From a virus: a stretch of DNA of 31,550 nt. Shown here in pieces: positions 15,047 through 23,528 of the stretch. The position numbers were made by a program, and so were the translations under genes. The stretch lies in IMG/VR virus record IMGVR_UViG_3300038441_000729, positions 1-31,550 of that record; one strand, 5' to 3'. Every line of letters starts with the position of its first letter. Position 1 is the first letter of the stretch. The notes under the pieces were generated by a model. The model did no database searches, was not told the DNA's origin, and saw nothing but the letters and a program-made list of their open reading frames with translations.

Positions 15047-15514
15047 GTGTCCCTGGCGCCCTACACAGAGCCGTACTGGTACCCCTCAGGCGTGCTGGCA
15101 GCGGGAGTGGCGTATCACGTCTTTCCCCGGGCCTCCAACGTCCACGCGGCCCTGTTCCAGGACGCCGGAGGCACGATCCCCCTGGCCAACCCGGGCGTCA
15201 CGGACGGCGCCGGGGTCATCTCGTTCTACGTCGCCACCGGGGACTACTGGCTCTACATCAACGGCCAGAGCTTCGGGCTGATCGTGGACACCGACCCCGA
15301 CCTGACCCACGTCTGGCCTGCGTCGTACCAGCACGTCCAGTCGGCGCCGCTCGCGGTCTGGACGATCACCCATGAGCTGAACGCGCAGCCCGCCGTAACG
15401 GTCCTGGACGCTTCCGGCAACGAGCTCTTCGCCGAGGTGCACTACGTGGACGGCGACACTCTCACCATCACGTTCAGCGGACCCGCCACGGGTACCGCGT
15501 ATCTCCGGAGGTAG
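15047..15514 (+). CDS. Fibre/decoration-like virion protein
   Basis: 155 aa from GTG with AAGGAGG just upstream. The N-terminal half is beta-rich (YHVFPRASNVHAALFQDAGG, VISFYVATGDYWLYING). The C-terminal ~55 residues (WTITHELNAQPAVTVLDASG ... ITFSGPATGTAYLRR) match a small beta domain frequently found in phage fibre and appendage proteins. The next gene repeats a similar ending. Likely an exposed tail or head appendage; the exact location is unknown. Confidence 0.65.
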   Translation: MSLAPYTEPYWYPSGVLAAGVAYHVFPRASNVHAALFQDAGGTIPLANPGVTDGAGVISFYVATGDYWLYINGQSFGLIVDTDPDLTHVWPASYQHVQSAPLAVWTITHELNAQPAVTVLDASGNELFAEVHYVDGDTLTITFSGPATGTAYLRR

Positions 15515-15516
15515 CC

Positions 15517-15861
15517 GTGGCAGGCGTTCAGTTCGGTCAGCAGATTGACATGAACGGCAACAAGATCACCGAGGTGGCGGCGGGGACCAACCCGACCGAC
15601 GCGGTGAATCTGTCGCAGCTCACCGCGTTCGCCGACGGGTACGCCACCACCATCGGGGACGGCGTGGCCACGACGTACACGATCACGCACAACCTGGCGC
15701 TGTCCAACAAGGACGACTACGTGATCCGGGTTTCGGAGATCGCTTCGGGCGCCGAATACCTGGTGGAGAACACCTCCATCGGAGTCAACAGCCTGAGCGT
15801 CACGTTCGCCACCCCGCCCGCCCTGAACACGTACCGCGTCGCGGTGCTCCCGGTGCGATGA
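15517..15861 (+). CDS. Fibre-like protein with a similar C-terminal beta domain
   Basis: 114 aa, GTG start. The N-terminus FGQQIDMNGNKITEVAAG then NPTDAVNLSQL is the typical 'remove redundancy' start of phage fibre proteins that trimerise. The C-terminal part (TYTITHNLALSNKDDYVIRV ... TFATPPALNTYRVAVLPVR) resembles the end of the preceding protein. Probably an appendage subunit working with its neighbours. Confidence 0.65.
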   Translation: MAGVQFGQQIDMNGNKITEVAAGTNPTDAVNLSQLTAFADGYATTIGDGVATTYTITHNLALSNKDDYVIRVSEIASGAEYLVENTSIGVNSLSVTFATPPALNTYRVAVLPVR

Positions 15862-16532
15862 GCGGGCGCCGCTTCGCCTCCCTGGCCAGGCTGGTCGGCC
15901 TGACCTCGGCCCCCTCCTCACCCGGCGCCGGAGACATGTGGTACCGCTCGGACCTGGCGCAGTTCCGTGGCTCGGATGGGGGCGCCGGGGAGCAGCTGAC
16001 CCTGGGCCCCGAGGGCAACCTGCCCGTCATCGCCTCCACGCGGTGGCACAGCCTGCCCGGGTACGGCAACGCGGCCGCCCTGAACATCCCCGACGGCCGC
16101 CTGTTCGCGCTGCCCTTCTGGCCCGGCCGCGCGTGCACGCTGACCGGCTCGGCCCTGAACGTGACCACACTTCTCGCGGGCACGAGCGCGCGCATGGGCG
16201 TGTACCTGTCCGACGGGGTCTACCCCACGACCCTGCTGTCCGACTTCGGGACCGTCACCACCGCCAGCACGGGGATCAGGTCCATTACGGGCCTGAACGT
16301 GGCCATACGGCCCGTTCTGCACTACCTGGTGATCGCCCGGCAGGGGGCGGCGGGCACCCTGGCTGTGTCGTCCCGGTCAACGTGGGAGCCGATCGTCTCG
16401 GACAGCACCCCGACCATTGCGGCGAACACGAACACCTATTACATCGACAGCGTCACCGGGGCGCTCCCGGGGTCGTTCGGGGCGCCCGCCGGAACCGATC
16501 AGGGCCCTTGCCTCACCGTTCAGCTCACCTAA
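15858..16532 (+). CDS. Fibre-like or receptor-facing virion protein
   Basis: 224 aa, ATGA overlap with the previous gene. The segment SAPSSPGAGDMWYRSDLAQFRG is a pattern common in phage fibre or glycan-facing proteins. The rest is a beta-sandwich style domain (GTSARMGVYLSDG, LHYLVIARQGAAGTLAV). It is probably a surface-exposed component of the same appendage as the two genes before it. No catalytic motif seen. Confidence 0.6.
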   Translation: MSGRRFASLARLVGLTSAPSSPGAGDMWYRSDLAQFRGSDGGAGEQLTLGPEGNLPVIASTRWHSLPGYGNAAALNIPDGRLFALPFWPGRACTLTGSALNVTTLLAGTSARMGVYLSDGVYPTTLLSDFGTVTTASTGIRSITGLNVAIRPVLHYLVIARQGAAGTLAVSSRSTWEPIVSDSTPTIAANTNTYYIDSVTGALPGSFGAPAGTDQGPCLTVQLT

Positions 16533-16541
16533 GGTGGTGTC

Positions 16542-17378
16542 ATGCCTGTCATCGAGCCTGCACCGGTCGCCCCGGTAACTCCTTCAGGGCCGTGTGACTG
16601 GCCTCTGGACACCACGTGCTGCGCCGAGTGGTCCACGTTCACCCCCGAAGTCCAGGCCGCAGCCACCGCGTGGGCTACGCAGATCCTGGACGCGCTGACC
16701 GGTCACCGGTTCGCGCAGTGCGCGGTAAACTTCCGGCCCTGCGGGCCCCGCTGCGGTCTGTCGTTCGGCTACCTCACGTGGCCGGTCGGCGCTCCGGCCA
16801 ACGGCGGGGGCATGCCCTGGATGATTCCGTGGATCGATGACGGCATCTGGCGCAACTGCGGCTGTGCTGGCCCGTGCACCTGCCACGCCACATCTGAGGT
16901 CCCCTTCCCTACGCCCGTGGCCTCGGTGGTGGAGGTACGCGTGGACGGGCTGGTACTGGACCCCTCGGCGTACCGCCTGGACTACTTCAGGGGCACCCCG
17001 GTCCTGGTCCGCACCGACGGCGCGCTGTGGCCGGAGTGCCAGGACATGGACGCCGGGCCCGAAGAGGCCGGGGCGTTCACGATCGTCTACCAGCCCGGTG
17101 AGGCGCTGCCCACGGCGGGCCGCATCGCGGCGGGCAAGATGGCCTGCGAGTTCGCCAAGGCCTGCGCCGGGCAGGACTGTGCGCTGCCGCAGCAGCTCCA
17201 GTCGCTGACCCGCAACGGCGTGCAGCTCGAGGTCGTCGACCCCGCGCAGCTGCTCGAGTCGGGCCTGACGGGCATCGCCGATGTGGATCTGTGGATCAGG
17301 GCCGTCAATCCGTTCCGGCGCATCCGCCCGTCCACCGTGTACTCCGCCGACGTACGAGGGCCGAGGTACAACGCATGA
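16542..17378 (+). CDS. Cysteine-rich head-to-tail adaptor
   Basis: 278 aa with 14 cysteines. The N-terminus CDWPLDTTCCAEW, followed by A-T-A-WATQILDALTGHRF and NFRPCGPRCG, fits actinophage head-to-tail connectors that plug onto the portal. A CGCAGPCTCHA cluster at about 107-117 and a later ACAGQDCALPQ follow. The cysteine content suggests metal binding or disulfides in the mature neck. ATGA overlap with the next connector gene. Confidence 0.75.
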   Translation: MPVIEPAPVAPVTPSGPCDWPLDTTCCAEWSTFTPEVQAAATAWATQILDALTGHRFAQCAVNFRPCGPRCGLSFGYLTWPVGAPANGGGMPWMIPWIDDGIWRNCGCAGPCTCHATSEVPFPTPVASVVEVRVDGLVLDPSAYRLDYFRGTPVLVRTDGALWPECQDMDAGPEEAGAFTIVYQPGEALPTAGRIAAGKMACEFAKACAGQDCALPQQLQSLTRNGVQLEVVDPAQLLESGLTGIADVDLWIRAVNPFRRIRPSTVYSADVRGPRYNA

Positions 17379-17884
17379 CCCAAGCAATCGTGCTGGCTCA
17401 GGATCTCCTGGCGTGCCTGGAGACCGCTCTCCTGGCTGGTCCCAACCCGCCGCCGGTCACCAAGATCATGCTGCGCGCAGGCGCCCAGGTCACGCCGCTG
17501 CTCTCCACCGGGACCGACGAATGCTGCACCGGCCTTGGCTGGGTGCGCGTCGCCTCGGTGTCCGGCGTCAGGGAACTCGGGGACCGCGAGAACGTCTCAT
17601 GCTTCAGCCAGGAACGGACGCTGGTCCTTGAGCTCGGGGTCGCGCGCTGCGCGCCCGTGGGAGACCTGGCCACGATCCCGAACGAGGATCAGTGGGCGAC
17701 GGCTGCGCTCCAGCTGGATGCCGACATGGGCGCCATGGAGGCGGCCGTCTGCTGTGCGTTCGGGGACATCGAGGGGTCGGCCGCCGAAGAGGTCTCCGTG
17801 GGGGCCTACGAGCCCTTCGGGGTGGACGGCAACTGCATCGGGGGCACGATGATGGTCAACGTCCGAATGACGAACTGCTGCTAG
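17375..17884 (+). CDS. Head-tail connector/neck protein
   Basis: 169 aa with 10 cysteines, including ECC, VCC and a terminal NCC. The layout (ALLAGPNPPPVTKIMLRAG, then CTGLGWVRVASV, then a beta core ending VRMTNCC) and its place after the adaptor fit a stopper-type neck protein that closes the head after packaging. Assigned mostly by gene order and cysteine-rich style. Confidence 0.6.
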   Translation: MTQAIVLAQDLLACLETALLAGPNPPPVTKIMLRAGAQVTPLLSTGTDECCTGLGWVRVASVSGVRELGDRENVSCFSQERTLVLELGVARCAPVGDLATIPNEDQWATAALQLDADMGAMEAAVCCAFGDIEGSAAEEVSVGAYEPFGVDGNCIGGTMMVNVRMTNCC

Positions 17885-17892
17885 GGGACGAC

Positions 17893-18186
17893 ATGCCGAA
17901 GATTGAGAAGACCGTCAAGCTCCGGATCCGCACCTCGTTCAACGGGATGTACGAGGGCGATGAAGCGGACGTCCTACTTAACGAGAAAGTAGAGGGCTGG
18001 ATCCGGTCCGGCGTAGCGGAGGTGGTCCCGGGTGGCACGGATCAGGCTGGACCGGGCGAACCTGAACCGGACGATGCAGCGCGCGTCCAGGACGGAGCTC
18101 CGCGAGGCGTCAAGGCAGGTCGTCAATCGCGCCAAGGTTTTGGTGGCGGTGCGTACGGGGCGCCTGCGGGGGTCGATAAGGGCTGA
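17893..18186 (+). CDS. Small connector-region protein with a long frame overlap
   Basis: 97 aa. The first ~46 residues (VKLRIRTSFNGMYEGDEADV ... GWIRSGVAEVV) look like a small folded domain common between connector genes in actinophages. The rest is Gly/Pro/Asp-rich and low in order. Its last 155 bases overlap the next gene in another frame. The domain plan suggests that only the first half is functionally constrained. Confidence 0.65.
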   Translation: MPKIEKTVKLRIRTSFNGMYEGDEADVLLNEKVEGWIRSGVAEVVPGGTDQAGPGEPEPDDAARVQDGAPRGVKAGRQSRQGFGGGAYGAPAGVDKG

Positions 18187-18442
18187 ACCGCCCCGGTTCT
18201 TCTCGCTGCGCGGCTCTGTGACGGTGGGCTCTGACCTTGAGTACGCGTCGGCCGTCAACGACGGGGCCCGGCCGCATCAGATCCGGCCGAAGAACGGTCA
18301 GGTGCTGCGCTTCACGGTCGGCGGACGTGTGGTCTACGCGCGGGTGGTCAACCATCCGGGGAACAAGGGCTCGCACTTCCTGGACCGGGCGCTGCGGGAA
18401 GTCGCAGCCCAGCGCGGGTACACGTTCAGGACCCGGAGCTAG
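18032..18442 (+). CDS. HK97 gp10-like neck/tail-completion protein
   Basis: 136 aa, GTG start with GGAGGTGG seven bases upstream, which fixes the start inside the previous gene. The N-terminal helix region ending in VAVRTGRLRGSI and the later LEYASAVNDGARPH and ARVVNHPGNKGSHFL fit the HK97 gp10-type tail-completion family that terminates the tail tube at the neck. Length and position are typical. Confidence 0.75.
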   Translation: MARIRLDRANLNRTMQRASRTELREASRQVVNRAKVLVAVRTGRLRGSIRAEPPRFFSLRGSVTVGSDLEYASAVNDGARPHQIRPKNGQVLRFTVGGRVVYARVVNHPGNKGSHFLDRALREVAAQRGYTFRTRS

Positions 18443-18446
18443 ACTC

Positions 18447-18761
18447 GTGTCCATGGGCGACAGTAAGCAGTACACCATCCAGATCAAGGGCACGGCCTAC
18501 CGGTTCAAGCCGATCCCCGACGATGACATCGTGCGCGTTCAGCTGATCTTCAACATGAACGCCAGCCCGACCAAGACGGTCAAGGCGATCACCCGGATTC
18601 TGAAGGCGTCGGCCGGGGATGAGCAGTGGGACCTGCTCACCGACCGTCTGATCGAAGAAGAGATCAGTCTCCAGGACATGGTGGTGACACCGGTCAAGGA
18701 GCTCGTCAAGCGCCAGACCAAGGACGCGGCGAAGTCGGGGACCACCCCCGATGCGGAATGA
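18447..18761 (+). CDS. Tail assembly chaperone, upstream frame (G-like)
   Basis: 104 aa from GTG 18447, which stands 8 bases after GGAG; ATG 18453 is the alternative. Beta-rich N-terminus (YTIQIKGTAYRFKPIPDDD) then helices. Its place between the neck genes and the tape measure fits the G component of the lambda G/GT chaperone pair. It overlaps the following frame by 11 bases, and the 3' end contains ACC-CCC-GAT, a possible slip site into that frame. Confidence 0.7.
   Translation: MSMGDSKQYTIQIKGTAYRFKPIPDDDIVRVQLIFNMNASPTKTVKAITRILKASAGDEQWDLLTDRLIEEEISLQDMVVTPVKELVKRQTKDAAKSGTTPDAE
18745..18751 (+). promoter_or_regulatory. Candidate +1 programmed frameshift site
   Basis: In the upstream frame the codons are ACC-CCC-GAT, with five Cs at 18745-18749. 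A tRNA-Pro on CCC (18747-18749) could move one base forward to CCG (18748-18750); the next codon is then 18751, the first codon of the downstream frame. The ATG there allows separate initiation instead (weak GGGGA at 18737-18741). Confidence 0.4.
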
Positions 18762-19278
18762 TCCGCGCGTCCTCTCCCACGGGCCCGTACGCGCGCGCGT
18801 AGGCGCCTGCGAGGTCACGATCCCCTACCAGCCTGCCGCCGTCTGGGTGCAGGCTGTACGCGACCTCCCGGGCCTTGTGTCACGTCTGGCCTCCACCGAG
18901 GCCCGGGAGGTCTTGCTCGATCAGATCATGGACCATCCCACCGCCGTGGCCGACATGGAGCGGGAGGCGCACCGGATCCTGTCCGAGGTGTCGGGCTGGA
19001 AGTGGTGGGAGGCGGTCAAGCTCATCAACACTTCGACCGGCCGCGAGGTGCTCGGCCGTCTCGTGCTGGCGGGAGTGGACCCCTGGCAGTGCACCCTCGG
19101 CGAGTGGTGCGCGGCGACCTACGCGCTCTGCGTCAAGGGTGCCGACGCCCAAGCGCGGCTTAAGACCGATTTCTCCCTGTCTCTGCCGCCCCCGGGAGTC
19201 GAGGACGGGTGGGATGATGATGGTGACGATGCCGAGGCCACCATGAGCGCGGTGCAGGCACTGATGGGTCAGGGATAG
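18751..19278 (+). CDS. Tail assembly chaperone, downstream frame (T-like)
   Basis: 175 aa in the +1 frame relative to the upstream chaperone gene. It may be made as the C-terminal part of a fusion by frameshift, or separately from ATG 18751. Helical, with an acidic loop near the end (EDGWDDDGDDAEATM). Genes of this type precede the tape measure gene and coat it during tail assembly. Residues such as WKWWEAVKL and DPWQCTLGEWCAAT are visible but not diagnostic. Confidence 0.65.
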   Translation: MRNDPRVLSHGPVRARVGACEVTIPYQPAAVWVQAVRDLPGLVSRLASTEAREVLLDQIMDHPTAVADMEREAHRILSEVSGWKWWEAVKLINTSTGREVLGRLVLAGVDPWQCTLGEWCAATYALCVKGADAQARLKTDFSLSLPPPGVEDGWDDDGDDAEATMSAVQALMGQG

Positions 19279-19286
19279 GGGGCACC

Positions 19287-22031
19287 GTGGCATCGGAAGC
19301 AGAAGTTGACCTGGTCATCTCCACCGCCAACGCGCTCCCGCAGCTGGAGCGGGACCTGCGGGAGATCATCGACACGGCCGAGGCCGATGCCGACGCGGTG
19401 GAACTTCAGGCGCTGCTCGATGCGGACGAGTCGCTCTCCAACCTGATCAGCGACATGGACGCGGTGCTGCGTGACGCTGAACTGGCAGCGGACCCCATCG
19501 CCATTCAGGCCCGGCTCGAACAGGCCGAGTCCCTGGACCAGCTGCGGGACGACCTGCGCACCCTGATCACCGAGGCGGAGTTCGCCGCGAGTGAGATCGA
19601 ACTCGAAGCGCAGCTGGACCCCGACATCGCCGCGCTGGATGCGGAGATCGCCGCCCTTGTGGCGGAGCTCGAAGCCTCGGCCCCGCCGATCGAACTCGAA
19701 GTGGACGTCGACCGGGACGGCCGGGCAGCAGCGTCCGCCGGGCGTCTGGGCAAGGCCCTGACCGCCATGACGGGGCCCCTCAAGGGCCTCGGCGCCGTGT
19801 TCGGCGGCTTCTCGGCGGCGACCTCCATCCTGCCTATTCTGGCGGGCACCACGGCGGCTCTGAACCAGCTGGCCCCGGCCGCCGCCGTGGCTGTTCCGGC
19901 GCTCACCTCTCTTGTGCTGGTGAGCGGCACCCTGAAGCTGGCCATGCAGGGCGTGGGCGACGCGGTCAAGGGGGCGTTCGACCCCGACACCAAGCCCGAA
20001 GACCTGGCCAAGGCCATGGAAGGCCTGGCGCCGTCCGCCAGGGCGTTCGTCACCGAGCTGGCCGGGATGAAAAGCCAGCTGAAGGAGATTCAGCAGACCG
20101 TTCAGGAGAACTTCTTCAAGGGCCTCGACGGAGCGCTCAAGGTGCTTGGCCAGCGCACTCTGCCGATCGTTGCGGGTGCGCTGAAGGAGACGGCCACCAC
20201 TCTGAACCTCATGGCCCATGAAGCGGCCAGCGCTGCACTGGAACTCGGCAACAGCGGCACCCTGGGCAAGGCGCTGGAAGGCGCGAACGCCGGGCTGTCC
20301 AACCTGATCCCGATCCCGGGCCTGATCGTCACGGCCCTGGGGCAGATTGGTGCTGCCGCTTCCCCGGCATTCGACCGGATCACCACGGGCGCGACCAAGG
20401 CGGCCGAGGCGGTTGCCGACAAGCTGTCCAAGGCGTTCGAGTCGGGCGGTCTCGAGGACGCGATCAATGTCGCGGTGGACAGCTTTGTACAGCTGGGCCG
20501 GATCATCGGCAACGTGTTCGAGGGCCTCGGCAACGTACTGAAGTCGTTCGCGCAGACCGGTGACGGCGTGTTCGCCTCCCTCGAGAAGATCACGCAGGCG
20601 TTCGCCGACGTCACGGCCACCAAGGGGTTCCAGGACGCCCTGTCCGCGCTCTCCACCACGATGAGCACGGTCCTCTCCGCAGTCCTGCCGCTCATCTCCC
20701 AGGCCCTGCAAGCGCTCGGCCCGGTCTTCCAGGCGCTCGCCCCGCCGGTTCAAGAACTGGTAAAGGCGCTGGCAGCGGGCCTGAAACCCGTCATCGCCGC
20801 ACTCGGCCCGGTCCTGGTCTCGCTGGCTGCGGCGGCGGGCAAACTGGTCCCCGCCCTCACCCCGATCATCAACCTGGCCTCGAAGCTTCTCGTGGCTGTC
20901 CTGCCTGCGCTGATCCCCCTGTTCGACGCGCTCGGCATGGCGATCCAGGCCGTCACGCCGTTCATCGAACAGCTCGCGACCAACCTCGCTGCCCAGCTTG
21001 TCCCGCTTTTCACCACTCTGGCTACGCAGGTGCTCCCGCAGCTCCTGCCGCCGCTTGTCCAGCTGACCACGGCGATCTTCCCCGTGCTGACCAAGATCCT
21101 CGTGGCCCTGGCTCCCAGCCTGGTCAAACTGGGCGAAGCCTTCGCCAACATCCTCGTGGCGCTCACCCCCGTGCTGGTTGAGCTGACAAACCTCACGATC
21201 AAGCTGGGCCAGGAGCTGATGCCCCTGCTTGAGCCGCTGATCTCCCTCGTGCTGCGCTTCGTGACCGGCGCGCTCGGCGTGCTGGTGGCACAGCTCAACG
21301 GGATCGTGGTCCCCGCCCTGCGCATCCTGGTCAACCTCCTCAAGGGCGACTTCTCTGCCGCGTTCGAGGGCGCCAAGACGCTGGTGGCCAACGTCTGGGC
21401 CAAGATCACTGAGCTCACGGCCATCATGGTCCGGGCCATCGCCGACAAGCTTCTCTCGCTGGTCGGCCTGACCACCGAACGCGTCGGCCAGATCCGGGAC
21501 CGCGCGGTGGAAGGCTTCCAGCGCATGGTGGACCGCGCGGCGGAAGAGGTCGGCAAGCTGCCCGGCCGCATCACCTCCGCCCTCGGCGACCTCGGCAACC
21601 TCCTGTACAGCAAAGGTGCTGACGTGGTCCGGGGGTTCATCGACGGTCTGTCGTCCCAGCTGGGACGCCTGCGCGACGTCGCCGGACAGATCGCCAGCGC
21701 GGTGACCAACCCGGTCGGGTTCCTGCTCGACATGCACTCGCCCTCGCGCGTGATGCGCGAGATGGGTCAGAACACCATCGAGGGCTTCCGGCTCGGCATC
21801 CGGGACGGCATCAACGACACCGTGGCGCAGATGCGCAGCATCGCCGCCATTGCTCCGGTCATCGCAGGTCAGAGCAACATCGGAAGCCTGGCAGTGCCCC
21901 AGGGCGCCAGCATGGCGCCGACCGTTCAGGTCTTCCTCGGCAACCAGCTCCTTGACCAGCACGTGGACACCCGGATTGCCGCATCGAACCAGGCGCGGGA
22001 CCGGCTCATCATCAACGGGGGTCGTCGCTGA
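19287..22031 (+). CDS. Tape measure protein
   Basis: 914 aa, GTG start after AGGGATAGGGGG. Residues 1-140 are an acidic coiled-coil; about 160-240 is a hydrophobic TM-like region; about 450-690 is a long hydrophobic array with prolines recurring every 7-11 residues (GP, AP, KP, LP, TP turns). The C-terminus has the common tape measure motif HSPSRVMREMGQNTIEGF. It sets tail length and is ejected into the host envelope. At about 0.15 nm per residue it predicts a tail near 137 nm. Confidence 0.9.
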   Translation: MASEAEVDLVISTANALPQLERDLREIIDTAEADADAVELQALLDADESLSNLISDMDAVLRDAELAADPIAIQARLEQAESLDQLRDDLRTLITEAEFAASEIELEAQLDPDIAALDAEIAALVAELEASAPPIELEVDVDRDGRAAASAGRLGKALTAMTGPLKGLGAVFGGFSAATSILPILAGTTAALNQLAPAAAVAVPALTSLVLVSGTLKLAMQGVGDAVKGAFDPDTKPEDLAKAMEGLAPSARAFVTELAGMKSQLKEIQQTVQENFFKGLDGALKVLGQRTLPIVAGALKETATTLNLMAHEAASAALELGNSGTLGKALEGANAGLSNLIPIPGLIVTALGQIGAAASPAFDRITTGATKAAEAVADKLSKAFESGGLEDAINVAVDSFVQLGRIIGNVFEGLGNVLKSFAQTGDGVFASLEKITQAFADVTATKGFQDALSALSTTMSTVLSAVLPLISQALQALGPVFQALAPPVQELVKALAAGLKPVIAALGPVLVSLAAAAGKLVPALTPIINLASKLLVAVLPALIPLFDALGMAIQAVTPFIEQLATNLAAQLVPLFTTLATQVLPQLLPPLVQLTTAIFPVLTKILVALAPSLVKLGEAFANILVALTPVLVELTNLTIKLGQELMPLLEPLISLVLRFVTGALGVLVAQLNGIVVPALRILVNLLKGDFSAAFEGAKTLVANVWAKITELTAIMVRAIADKLLSLVGLTTERVGQIRDRAVEGFQRMVDRAAEEVGKLPGRITSALGDLGNLLYSKGADVVRGFIDGLSSQLGRLRDVAGQIASAVTNPVGFLLDMHSPSRVMREMGQNTIEGFRLGIRDGINDTVAQMRSIAAIAPVIAGQSNIGSLAVPQGASMAPTVQVFLGNQLLDQHVDTRIAASNQARDRLIINGGRR

Positions 22032-22909
22032 TGGCAGACGGAGTCATCTACCTCACCGCCGACTTCACAGCAGCGGTTGGCACGCAGACCACGGCCACCA
22101 TCGCGCGCGGCCTGTCCGCCACCGGCCCCTGGGTCGTCCTGGACACGGTTGCGCTGCTCGGTGAGGTCGGCCAGTACTACGACACCTCGGTGCCGCTCGA
22201 CACGGTGGTCTGGTACCGCTGGACCGGCTCCCCGGGCGGGACCACCATCGTTCAGGGCCCGTACATCGAGCCCTCGGACGGGACCGTCCTCCTGAAGGAC
22301 CCGCTGCGCCCGTGGGCAGACGTCACCCTCGACTTCTGCGACAGCCCGTCCACGGCAGCGGCCCTGCTGTGCAGCCCGACCGGCCCGGAGCTTGTGTGGG
22401 TCGGGTTCGGCAACGAGGTGCGCCGCTCGGACGCGAACCTGTTCGACATCTACCAGTCAGAGACCCCGGCCGACCTCTGGGGTCGCCGCAAGCGCCTGGA
22501 CGGCAGCTTGCAGATCCTGGCCAAGACGCTGGCAGCTTCGGACGCCCTGCACGCCCTGTTCACCGCAGGCGGGCCCATCCAGGTCCAGATGCCCGCCGTC
22601 TACGGGTTCCCCGACGCCTACATCCAGCCTGGCGACGTCACCCGCGCCTACCTGAACGGGCAGCGGGACCAGCGCATGCCGTTCCGGCTCTGGTCGGCGC
22701 CGTTCACGGTGGTGGACCGGCCGGTCGGGCCCAAGCAGGGCACCGACACGGCCAACTGGTGTGCATTGCAGGACGAGTTTGCGACCTACGCGGACCTGGC
22801 TGCGTCAGGCCTGACGTGGGCCCAGGTGGCGTCGGGCGCTGCCGTCAGCCCTGACGACGGTTACGGCCTGGGCCCCTACGGCTCTGGCCCCTACGGCGAC
22901 GGAGGATAA
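22031..22909 (+). CDS. Minor tail protein (distal tail-type)
   Basis: 292 aa, starting in a TGATG overlap with the tape measure gene, the usual place of the distal tail protein. Beta-rich; contains YYDTSVPLDTVVWYRW, FCDSPSTAAALL and RMPFRLWSAPFTVVDRP. The C-terminus is a short glycine/tyrosine repeat (GYGLGPYGSGPYGDGG). Likely joins the tail tube to the tip. Assigned by position and style. Confidence 0.65.
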   Translation: MADGVIYLTADFTAAVGTQTTATIARGLSATGPWVVLDTVALLGEVGQYYDTSVPLDTVVWYRWTGSPGGTTIVQGPYIEPSDGTVLLKDPLRPWADVTLDFCDSPSTAAALLCSPTGPELVWVGFGNEVRRSDANLFDIYQSETPADLWGRRKRLDGSLQILAKTLAASDALHALFTAGGPIQVQMPAVYGFPDAYIQPGDVTRAYLNGQRDQRMPFRLWSAPFTVVDRPVGPKQGTDTANWCALQDEFATYADLAASGLTWAQVASGAAVSPDDGYGLGPYGSGPYGDGG

Positions 22910-22913
22910 CGCC

Positions 22914-23528
22914 ATGGCATACAACATGCCGATCCCGATCGGGACCGACCCGTGGGGCACCCTGCTCAACGACTCCATGTACGAGCTCCACCGCATGCTC
23001 GAGACCAGCGCGGTGGACCACGGGGCCATCGCCTGGACGTTCGACAACGTCTCGGACTCCGGCTCATCGACCATCACCACGGGCACGCCGTTCATGTCCA
23101 AGGTGTGGGTGCGCGAGCCCGCCACCCTGTCCACCCTGTACATCTCCATCACGACGTCAGGCGTCTCTCTGACGGCCGGACAGAACTTCGCAGGGGTCTA
23201 CAACGCGGCGGGCACCCGCCTCGCTGTGACGGCCGACCAGACCACGGCATGGGGCACCACGACCGGACTCCAGACCATGGCGCTCACGGTCCCGGTGGCC
23301 GTGACGCCCGGCGCCTACTACATCACCCTGCTGGCCAACGGCACGACGTCCCCGAACCTCGCGCGCGGCGCGGTCGCGGGATCGGGCGCGAGCACCGTGA
23401 ACTTCGGCCTGACGGCCGCCACCGCGCGGTACTCCACGGGCCCGGCCGCCCAGACGTCGCTGCCCGCGTCCATCACCATGGCGTCCCGGACTCTTTCGGC
23501 GATCTCCATGTGGTCTGCGGTGGCCTAA
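22914..23528 (+). CDS. Tail tip/fibre-like protein
   Basis: 204 aa with GGAGG before the ATG. The N-terminal anchor MAYNMPIPIGTDPWGTLLND resembles those of later genes at 24638, 25937 and 26500. The rest is a beta-sandwich domain rich in Thr, Ser, Gly and Ala (NFAGVYNAAGTRLAV, GAYYITLLANGTTSP), typical of surface-exposed fibre or carbohydrate-facing domains. No catalytic motif. Ends in TAATG overlap. Confidence 0.6.
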   Translation: MAYNMPIPIGTDPWGTLLNDSMYELHRMLETSAVDHGAIAWTFDNVSDSGSSTITTGTPFMSKVWVREPATLSTLYISITTSGVSLTAGQNFAGVYNAAGTRLAVTADQTTAWGTTTGLQTMALTVPVAVTPGAYYITLLANGTTSPNLARGAVAGSGASTVNFGLTAATARYSTGPAAQTSLPASITMASRTLSAISMWSAVA

